30,404 nt of DNA from Thermoguttaceae bacterium (GTDB lineage: Bacteria; Planctomycetota; Planctomycetia; Pirellulales; Thermoguttaceae): the NCBI GenBank assembly GCA_017454585.1, contig JAFTCU010000078.1, positions 1-30,404 of the forward strand, given 5' to 3'. A model generated the notes under the pieces. The model had not been told where the DNA came from. It ran no database searches and saw only the letters and a program-made list of their open reading frames with translations. Shown here piece after piece: positions 24,069-30,404 of this stretch (positions within the stretch are counted from its first letter, which is position 1; each line of letters begins with the position of its first letter). The position numbers were made by a program, and so were the translations under genes.

Positions 24069-24543
24069 AAATGGGACCGTTCCCAAATTCACGTCCAGAT
24101 CGCCACGCCCCCCAACCATTTCAGGAGCGCAGATCAGGCGGATGATTGCTGATTTAAGCAGGTTTTTAAAAGGAATTTTCAAAAACTTCAAACTCTTTTC
24201 CCAAGAGTGAGCATGGCTTGGTTCAAACCTCAATTTAAACACGGATTTCCACGGATTAAAAGGATTTTCACGGATTATTTAAAGGAAATTTCGCGTCTTC
24301 TTCCAGGTTTTGAATCAAGGAAAACCAAATCCTTTTAATCCATTAAATCCGTGAAAATCCGTGTTTAAATGAAAGGCTGGAAGTGAGACGGGCTTGGCAT
24401 TTGGAATGGGAGTTTTTTAAAACTCCTTAAAACCAATCCGTTAAATCCGCCCGCATCCGCTTCATCCGCGGGGCCTTTTTCGGCTGAATCCTTCACGGGA
24501 CTTGGCGCTTTTGACTGAATTAATTGATTCAAAGGATAAAAAA
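24069..24543. other. 475 bp intergenic region with ACGGATT-type repeats
   Basis: No coding frame is supported here. It contains a weak hairpin (TGGGA/TCCCA, 24072-24085), the inverted repeat described separately, and a tract 24433-24472 with further ATCCG/CCGC motifs (AATCCGTTAAATCCGC). The GH2 ribosome-binding site AAAGGA closes it. I see no clear sigma70 boxes. Confidence 0.6.
24233..24370. repeat. imperfect inverted repeat of ATTTAAACACGGATTT type
   Basis: The left arm begins ATTTAAACACGGATTTCCACG (24233 on) and continues GGATTAAAAGGATTTTCACGG. The right arm (24327-24370), read on the opposite strand, begins ATTTAAACACGGATTTTCACG and continues GGATTTAATGGATTAAAAGG. The first 21 nt of the arms differ at one position; the inner parts share ATTAAAAGGATTT but in a shifted order. 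It resembles a dispersed non-coding repeat of nested ACGGATT words, not an insertion sequence (no frame, no target duplication seen). Confidence 0.8.
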
Positions 24544-27500
24544 ATGAAACGTTTATTTCGCTGCTTGACTTTCCTCCCCTTGATTCTTTTCGCTTTTTGC
24601 GTCTGGAGTGCCCCGCTTTCGGCCCGTGAAACCGTTTCGCTCGACGGTGAGTGGGACTTTGCGACCGACTCGTACGCCGACGGTTCCTACGCTGCGCAGA
24701 CCGGGAAAATTCAGGTCCCGGGGATCTGGAACAATCAGGGCTTCGGGCCGGAAAACGAGAAAGTCCGGTTCAACTACATCGGCGTGGGGCACTACCGCCG
24801 GGTCGTTTCCGTGCCGGAATCGTGGAAAGGCCGGTCCGTTTTTCTGGTTTTGGGCGGCATTTCGCGCTACGCCTCGGTCCGCGTGGACGGGAAACCGGTC
24901 GGAAAGGAAGCGATCGGCTGCATCGGCTCGCATGAATGGGACCTCACCGACGCACTGGAGCCGGGGAAGAACGCAGTGTTGGAAATCGACGTGGACTCCC
25001 GCCAGCGGTGGGGGATCGACCCGTTGCTCGGCGCCGCGCAGTTGAACGACTACATGCTGATCGTCTGGGGCGGAATTTGGGGCCACGCGCGGCTTGAGGC
25101 CAGGCCGGCGCAGTATTTGAAGGACGTTTTCATCAAACCGGACGTTCAGAAGTCGGAAATCGCCGTCGGGTTTGAACTGGTCGGCGGGCGTCAGGCGGAC
25201 TCCGTGAAGGTGGAAGTCTTCGAGTGGCCCACGGCTCAAGAGGCGAACGCTTCCGTGGTGTGTCCCATTCAGGAAAGCCTCGGCGAAAGCGCGGCTTCAG
25301 CCGAAAGCAAAACCGCCGCGGTTGCGGTCACGGTCCCGATCCCCGGCGCGAAACTCTGGACGCCCGATTCGCCGAATCTCTACGTCGCCCGTGTCACGCT
25401 CCTGAAAGACGGCCAGGTAACCGACTCGCTGGAAACCCGCTTCGGGATGCGCGAGATCCGTTTCGATGGGTCAAAGATCTTCCTCAACGGGAAACGCTTC
25501 TTCCTGCGCGGTTACGGCGACGATCACATTTACCCGGTCGAGTATTCGATGTCGTGCGACAAGGAAATGTACTTGCGCCGGCTACGGATCATCAAATCGT
25601 TCGGATTCAACCACGTGCGCCACCACAGCACGATCCTCCCGCACGAATATTACGAGGCGTGCGACGAGATCGGCATGCTCCCCAACGCGGAATTTCTGAT
25701 CGGTTACCCTGGGCAGCTCCCGGGCTGGGGGAACCTCTGGAAGAACGGAAACCCGGAAAACCTTCCGCCGGAAGTCGCGTGTGCGACGATGATCGAGCGT
25801 TTCGACCAGGTGCTCCGCGAGTACCGAAACCACCCGAGCATTTTCGCGTGGGTTTTCGGGAACGAGCTGAACATGGCGGGGTCGCCGTGGGATGAAATGC
25901 CTCTGAGAAAACAGTCGTGGGAGACTGCAAAGCGTCTGGATCCCACCCGGCCGTTTATGGACCTGGACGGCGACTGGCCGAAATCCGCGAGAGCGGGACG
26001 CGATACGATCGACCTCCTCTCGGTTTTGTTCGACGAGTGGTCCAATCCGGTCACGAACCTGAAGAAATTCGAACTGGAAGACCTCGGAAAGCCCGTGATC
26101 GCGCACGAAATGGGGAATTACCTCACGTTTTCTCGGCCGGACCAGATCGACCTTTTTGAAGGGACGGCGTTCAAACCGTTCTGGATGGTCAACGGAAAGG
26201 CGAAACTCGAGGAACTGGGCCTCCTGAACGAGGCGGAAGCATGGGCGCTCGCGTCGGAGCGTTTGTACTTCTTCCTGCACAAATCGGGGCTTGAAAGCCT
26301 CCGTAAAAACCCGATGATTTCCGGTTACCACTGGTGGCTGATCCAGGACTACTGGACCACCTCGAACGGTCTGGTGGACCTTTTCTTCCGTCCCAAATCG
26401 GTCCGGCCCGAGGAAGTCCGGATGGTCAACGCGCCAGTCGTCCTTTTGGCGGACGGTCTGGAACGCACGTACCGCTCCGGTGAGACGATGGCGCTGAAAT
26501 TCCGCGTTTCCAATTTCTCGGAGGCTCCGATCAACGGCGAGTTCACCGTGGAAATCACGCTCGGCGACCGGAAAGAAACCCGGAAATTCCCGGTGAAAGA
26601 CGCGCCGATCGGTGAAGTCTCAGCCATCGGCGAAATCGCGCTTCCGGTCCCGACGCTGGAAAAGCCCGAGCAGGTAAAAATCGCCGTTTCCCTGACCGCG
26701 AACGGGCCGAATGCGGAGGCGAAAACCACCCAGATCAATCAGAACGTCTGGACCAGCTGGTTCTTCCCGGCGGAGATCCGGCCGGACGCATCGATCGCCC
26801 CGGCGATTTATGCCGACGAGATGGTTAAATACGCCATCCCTGACTGGAACCTCCAGTCAATTCCGGACTCTGACAAAACGCAGGGCAAAGAGCTTCCAGC
26901 CAACGCGGTTTACATCGTGAGCTGGCTCGATGCGGACGTTGCGAGCGCGGTGAAACGAGGCGCGAGGTGTGTCCTGCTGGGCGACCTGGAGCGGCTGGAA
27001 TCCATCCCGATCACATACAAGCAAACGTGGTGGAAGGCCGGTGACTCGGAAGCTCAAAACCACTGCGGAACGTTCGTTTATTCGGACTCGCTGACCGACT
27101 CCGTGACGCGGGACCACTGGTGCGACGGCGCGTGGTGTGAACTTTTGGACGGAGCGAATAAATTTAAGGTGGAATCGGCCCCGACCGCGCCGCAGACGTT
27201 GATCCGCGCCCTGCCAAGCCTCGTGCTGGTCCAGAATACGCCGCTGGTCTTCCGGGTCCGCGTTGGTTCCGGCCTTCTTACGGTTTCCGGCCTGAATCAT
27301 TTTTCCGAAGGAGCCCTGAAGAACCCACTCAATGCCTGGCTGGTGCGGGAAATGCTTTATCCCGTTTCCGCAAAAGAAACGCTTCCATCGTGGCCAGTCG
27401 AATTTCTCGCGCCGGAGAAATCACTTCCCCCGGGCATGTCGCTCGGTTTTCGGAAGGTGATCAGTTCACCGCGTGCAACTTCCGGGCTGTCGTACTATTC

Positions 27501-27936
27501 TCCTAACACCACGTTGTTCATCGCGAGGCAAACAGAAGCCGGAAATCTAGTTTCCTGGCAGACCAACCCGACCGCCACGCCGAATGCGGAGACCACGACG
27601 TTCCTTTTCGCCGGCGGTTTGGGCTGGATCACTCAACCGGTCACCGAAGGTTTTGAACTCTCGGTGAATGGCCAAGCGGTTCTGCGTTTTGACCTTCCGG
27701 AACCCAACGCGAAAAGCGCGGAGTGGAAGTCCACCGATGGTTCCGTCACGCTGCGTTTTGACGTCGTGAAGATCGAATCGCGCGGCGAGGATTTTCTCGG
27801 CCGGTTCAGCCTGACGATCCCAACCACCTCGCTTCTTCCTAATGGTACGGCTCAAATTACTGTGAAATCCCTTGGAAGCGGAAGCAACCGGTGGTTCGCC
27901 CTGAACACGCTCAGGAGTTTTGAAGAGAAAGAATAA
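24544..27936 (+). CDS. Exported glycoside hydrolase family 2 enzyme
   Basis: A 1130 aa secreted retaining glycosidase. I start at ATG 24544 because AAAGGA lies 8 nt upstream and a signal peptide then begins (MKRLFRCLTFLPLILFAFCV, cleavage near SAR); the TTG at 24502 lacks both. In order: GH2 jelly roll (SLDGEWDFAT, YRRVVSVPESWKGRSVFLVL, YASVRVDGKPVG), an Ig-like domain (residues 190-310), the TIM barrel (FLRGYGDDHIYP, GFNHVRHHSTILPHEYYEAC) with acid/base Glu441 in VFGNELN and nucleophile Glu522 in IAHEMGNY, then about 500 residues of beta-rich C-terminal domains. Both catalytic Glu are present. The substrate (galactoside, glucuronide or mannoside) cannot be told. The SSS symporter starts 23 nt downstream. 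Confidence 0.88.
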   Translation: MKRLFRCLTFLPLILFAFCVWSAPLSARETVSLDGEWDFATDSYADGSYAAQTGKIQVPGIWNNQGFGPENEKVRFNYIGVGHYRRVVSVPESWKGRSVFLVLGGISRYASVRVDGKPVGKEAIGCIGSHEWDLTDALEPGKNAVLEIDVDSRQRWGIDPLLGAAQLNDYMLIVWGGIWGHARLEARPAQYLKDVFIKPDVQKSEIAVGFELVGGRQADSVKVEVFEWPTAQEANASVVCPIQESLGESAASAESKTAAVAVTVPIPGAKLWTPDSPNLYVARVTLLKDGQVTDSLETRFGMREIRFDGSKIFLNGKRFFLRGYGDDHIYPVEYSMSCDKEMYLRRLRIIKSFGFNHVRHHSTILPHEYYEACDEIGMLPNAEFLIGYPGQLPGWGNLWKNGNPENLPPEVACATMIERFDQVLREYRNHPSIFAWVFGNELNMAGSPWDEMPLRKQSWETAKRLDPTRPFMDLDGDWPKSARAGRDTIDLLSVLFDEWSNPVTNLKKFELEDLGKPVIAHEMGNYLTFSRPDQIDLFEGTAFKPFWMVNGKAKLEELGLLNEAEAWALASERLYFFLHKSGLESLRKNPMISGYHWWLIQDYWTTSNGLVDLFFRPKSVRPEEVRMVNAPVVLLADGLERTYRSGETMALKFRVSNFSEAPINGEFTVEITLGDRKETRKFPVKDAPIGEVSAIGEIALPVPTLEKPEQVKIAVSLTANGPNAEAKTTQINQNVWTSWFFPAEIRPDASIAPAIYADEMVKYAIPDWNLQSIPDSDKTQGKELPANAVYIVSWLDADVASAVKRGARCVLLGDLERLESIPITYKQTWWKAGDSEAQNHCGTFVYSDSLTDSVTRDHWCDGAWCELLDGANKFKVESAPTAPQTLIRALPSLVLVQNTPLVFRVRVGSGLLTVSGLNHFSEGALKNPLNAWLVREMLYPVSAKETLPSWPVEFLAPEKSLPPGMSLGFRKVISSPRATSGLSYYSPNTTLFIARQTEAGNLVSWQTNPTATPNAETTTFLFAGGLGWITQPVTEGFELSVNGQAVLRFDLPEPNAKSAEWKSTDGSVTLRFDVVKIESRGEDFLGRFSLTIPTTSLLPNGTAQITVKSLGSGSNRWFALNTLRSFEEKE

Positions 27937-27959
27937 AGATTTTTAAAGGAGTTTTTTAA

Positions 27960-29402
27960 ATGTCCCAGCTTGATTGGTTAATGATCGTCTTCTTTTTCCT
28001 GACGCTCGTCGGAATCGGAGTTTATTCCATTTTCAGAGTTCGCCAGAGTGGTGACTTTTTCGTTGGCGGCGGAAAACTGCCTTGGTGGATCGGCGGGATC
28101 TCGCATCACGTCGGTGGCTACAGCGCGGTCATTTTCACCGCCTGGGCCATGTATAACTACCGGGACGGTTTTTCGACTTATGTCTGGTGGGCGCTCGGTT
28201 TTGCCATTTCCTGCTTCATTTGCGGCTGGCTCATCGCCCCGAAATGGTCGGAAGTCCGCGAAAAGTTCGGCGTCCAGTCCCCCACCGAGTACCTGACCAT
28301 CCGCTACGGTCTGAGCACGCAGCAAATCATCGTCTGGTCCGGCGTTTTTCTGAAGCTCCTCGACCTGGCCGGGAAAACCGTCGCCATGGCGTTGATCCTT
28401 CAGGGATTTACGGGGCTTTCGTTCGTGTACGGCGTTCTGCTGACCGGCACCGTGACCCTGATCTACAATACACTGGGCGGTTTCTTCGCCAGCACGCGAA
28501 ACGACGTTTTTCAGTTTCTCGTTCAGCTTCTGGGCGGGATCTTCATGTTCGTTTTCGTGCTGAAAGAACTCGTGACGCACTACGGCGTAAACTACTTCAC
28601 GATGTGGCAGACGGACGCGCTTCAGGGGCATTTCACCCCGCTGAGTGAAGAGTGCAATCTTTTCTTCGCTATCGGCTTCGGACTGGCGATCTTCTTCGGG
28701 ACCACTGGTGGAAACTGGAGTGCGGGTCTGCGCTTTATGGCCGCCCCGTCAGGCGCGCACGCCCGGCGGACCGCGTGGCTTTCAGGCGCTCTGTACGTCA
28801 TTTGGCCGCTGATCATTTTCGCCCCGATGTGGGCCGCGCCGATCATCTTTCCGGGACTGGACTCGGCGGCGCAGAAAGCGGTTTACACGAAACTCGCGCT
28901 TGCGTTCCTACCGCACGGCTTCGTTGGGATCGTCCTCGCCTCGATGTTCGCGGCCAGCATTTCGACGATCGCGGGCGACTGCAACGCGGTGGCTGGCGTG
29001 ATTTCCCGTGACATCGCGCCACACTTTTCCAAAAAACTCCTTGACGCTCAGGGCCAGACCCCGATGTGGTTCGCGCGGACCGTTTCGTTTCTTTTCGCTG
29101 CCGCTGTAATTGCCATTTCACTGAATCATGAGCTTTTCGGCGGGATCGTTGGCCTCGTGGTGAAATGGTTCTCGGGTCTCCTCGGACCGATTTCCGTCCC
29201 GTTGATCTTTGGGCTTTTACCCACTTTTAAACGCTGTGGGATCGTGGCCGCCAACCTTTCGGTGATCCTGGGGATCGTAGCGTTTTTCGTTTGCGAGTAC
29301 CTGGCCGCTCCACTGAGCGCATCACTCTTCTGGCCAGTCGTGACGAGCATTGTGGTTTACTGCGCCGGAATGTTCGGAAAAGCCCCCTCTGAAACCACGT
29401 GA
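27960..29402 (+). CDS. Sodium:solute symporter (SSS family)
   Basis: A 480 aa LeuT-fold Na+-coupled symporter with about 13 TM helices. Typical segments are SGDFFVGGGKLPWWIGGISH (residues 30-49), SPTEYLTIRYGL, LIYNTLGGFFASTRNDVFQF (the conserved GG-TD/TR-D-xQ region), FMAAPSGAHARRTAWLSG, and FVGIVLASMFAASISTIAGD (the A-S-T segment tied to the Na2 site). AAGGAG about 9 nt before the ATG fixes the start. It lies 23 nt after the GH2 gene, with no terminator between, so it probably imports a sugar released by that enzyme. The substrate is not readable. Downstream is a strong hairpin. Confidence 0.88.
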   Translation: MSQLDWLMIVFFFLTLVGIGVYSIFRVRQSGDFFVGGGKLPWWIGGISHHVGGYSAVIFTAWAMYNYRDGFSTYVWWALGFAISCFICGWLIAPKWSEVREKFGVQSPTEYLTIRYGLSTQQIIVWSGVFLKLLDLAGKTVAMALILQGFTGLSFVYGVLLTGTVTLIYNTLGGFFASTRNDVFQFLVQLLGGIFMFVFVLKELVTHYGVNYFTMWQTDALQGHFTPLSEECNLFFAIGFGLAIFFGTTGGNWSAGLRFMAAPSGAHARRTAWLSGALYVIWPLIIFAPMWAAPIIFPGLDSAAQKAVYTKLALAFLPHGFVGIVLASMFAASISTIAGDCNAVAGVISRDIAPHFSKKLLDAQGQTPMWFARTVSFLFAAAVIAISLNHELFGGIVGLVVKWFSGLLGPISVPLIFGLLPTFKRCGIVAANLSVILGIVAFFVCEYLAAPLSASLFWPVVTSIVVYCAGMFGKAPSETT

Positions 29403-29513
29403 CAGAAAACTTGGCGGCGTTTAAGGAAGAAATTACGCGCCGGAGAGCGTTGAACTTGGCGTTCACCAGTATCCTGGCATATAAGATGACACGCAGGTAT
29501 TGAAAACGATAAT

Positions 29514-29545
29514 GGGGATGGGGTCTGTGAGGGACCCCGATCCCC
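29514..29545. terminator. stable GC hairpin between convergent genes
   Basis: GGGGATGGGGTC (29514-29525) and GACCCCGATCCCC (29533-29545) pair with one bulged base and a 7 nt loop (TGTGAGG). It is 111 nt after the symporter stop and lacks a U-tract. Bases 29520-29539 match the ketosynthase terminator stem-loop at 17026-17045 in 18 of 20 positions. Confidence 0.55.
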
Positions 29546-29579
29546 TGTGGGTATTAACTTCAATTTCTGCGGAATTGTT

Positions 29580-29600
29580 GACGACGTTGGAAACGTCGTC
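29580..29600. repeat. 9 bp perfect hairpin with GGA loop
   Basis: GACGACGTT and AACGTCGTC separated by three bases, just beyond the stop of the last minus-strand gene. There is no U-tract; it may protect or terminate that transcript. Confidence 0.6.
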
Positions 29601-29615
29601 CCTGAAAATCCCTGT

Positions 29616-30404
29616 TTATTCTGCTTCCTTGAAGACGAGACGGTCCACGTACAGCGCTTCGACCTTCGGATTGTGGCGGTGCGCGAACCAGATGTAAGCG
29701 TTCGGCACGAGGTCCACGACTCCCAGATCGACCCACTGGTACTTCGGCCCTTTAAGGTCTTCAACGTTCAGCGCGTGGGTGATGATCCCCTTCTTGCCGT
29801 TCACGTCGTAAACGCCGATCTGACCCGCGAGCCCTTCATCAATTTCGGCGTCCACGCGCATACTGGCCCAGATGTGGTACTTCCCGACCACTTTGGGGTA
29901 GCACTGCGTATTCCAATCGACTTCCGTCCCCATTCGGGTGGAGGTCCCGTCGATCGATTCCGGGTCGTTCACTCGAACCGCCACGTTTCTGTAGTTTCCG
30001 AAAACGGCATCATCGACCGCGAACCACGTCGCCGGGTCGGCGTCTTCGCACTCTTTCGGCGGATTTTTGCGCACGACCTCGTAGTTTTTCATTCCTTCAA
30101 GCTGGTCTTTCAGCAGGGAGGCCTGGCTGATGATGAGCGCTTGGGTTTTCACTTTTTCGCACATCTCGACGAAGTCCCGGCAAGCGTCTCCCAGGACCGT
30201 CGGCCCCTCGACCGGCGTACCGGTTTTGCGGGCTTCATTCATGAGCGGGAACCAGCGGTTGATCCAGACGAGATCGACGCCCATTTTCGCTTTTTTCAGG
30301 TGTGCGAACTGCTCGGAATCCTCGCCGTAAATCTCGCGGCTTTTCGCGACGGCCTGGTTCATGAGCTTCGTCGTGCGGTTCAGTGTTTTCAGTTCAAGCC
30401 AGTC
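29616..30404 (-). CDS. 3' part of a probable glycan-related protein (continues beyond window)
   Basis: The frame is open through the window edge (14 codons lie upstream of the first Met at 30362), so only the C-terminal 262 residues or so are seen. The first 110 are helical (DWLELKTLNRTTKLMNQAV, AKMGVDLVWINRWFPLMNEA, CEKVKTQALIISQ). The last 120 form a beta-sandwich-like domain (YRNVAVRVNDPESIDGTSTR, KYHIWASMRVDAEID, YQWVDLGVVDLVPNAYIWFA, ALYVDRLVF), resembling a carbohydrate-binding or lectin-like module. The helical part reminds me of the C-terminus of DUF4838-type proteins, seen with glycoside hydrolases, but this is uncertain. Its convergent placement next to the GH2/SSS pair supports a sugar role. 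Confidence 0.6.
   Translation of the reverse strand, partial: DWLELKTLNRTTKLMNQAVAKSREIYGEDSEQFAHLKKAKMGVDLVWINRWFPLMNEARKTGTPVEGPTVLGDACRDFVEMCEKVKTQALIISQASLLKDQLEGMKNYEVVRKNPPKECEDADPATWFAVDDAVFGNYRNVAVRVNDPESIDGTSTRMGTEVDWNTQCYPKVVGKYHIWASMRVDAEIDEGLAGQIGVYDVNGKKGIITHALNVEDLKGPKYQWVDLGVVDLVPNAYIWFAHRHNPKVEALYVDRLVFKEAE

Noticed and set aside
24233..24370. Insertion sequence ends
   Set aside because: Only 138 bp with no transposase frame and no flanking target duplication.

Overview
The window reads as part of a planctomycete chromosome (Planctomycetota; Pirellulales-like is my guess, inferred from protein style and not from a marker gene). The clues are an exported thioredoxin with a planctomycete-type YHS-like tail, an RNase D with Glu in place of the second catalytic Asp, a squalene-hopene cyclase, a futalosine-pathway menaquinone enzyme, a PAPS-type sulfotransferase, several long exported proteins of unknown function, and many genes without a Shine-Dalgarno. 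I see no phage, transposase, CRISPR array or rRNA.

Layout. 1-1.7 kb: tRNA-Ser(CGA) with its own promoter and an exported thioredoxin/YHS-like protein, both on minus. 2.0-7.4 kb (plus): TGS-domain GTPase, an unrecognised membrane protein and a TcdA-like E1 enzyme in one tight run; then a consensus promoter, an orphan sensor histidine kinase with a CX3CH sensor, and recR. 7.5-11.2 kb (plus): squalene-hopene cyclase followed by a DUF4153/4173-like membrane protein, closed by a two-way terminator. 11.2-15.4 kb (minus): RNase D, an NhaD-like antiporter with a heptad-repeat, His-rich N-terminal extension, and a small Ser-rich membrane protein. 15.7-17.0 kb (plus): a ketosynthase-fold protein that has lost its active-site Cys. 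17.1-20.2 kb (minus): mqnE, a sulfotransferase and a coiled-coil membrane-anchored protein. 20.4-23.0 kb (plus): an exported NPCBM-domain protein and a Na/Pi cotransporter. 23.1-30.4 kb: a carbohydrate-oriented group: a Tat-exported probable barrel protein, a large exported GH2 enzyme, an SSS-family symporter and, convergent with it, the 3' part of a gene for a possible glycan-related protein that runs off the window.

How it fits together. The left half is mostly housekeeping (tRNA, tRNA modification, RNA processing, recombination repair) mixed with envelope functions (hopanoid synthesis, periplasmic thiol chemistry). The middle holds ion and phosphate transport, menaquinone synthesis and sulfate transfer. 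The right end looks like export and uptake machinery for breaking down a glycan, with Na+ as a plausible shared coupling ion for the NhaD-like, Na/Pi and SSS transporters.

Promoters are readable as sigma70-like boxes with 16-17 bp spacers, several with an extended TGn -10. The most unusual items are the Cys-to-Glu ketosynthase, the antiporter N-terminal extension, the CX3CH kinase sensor, and three kinds of intergenic hairpin/repeat elements, one of which occurs twice.
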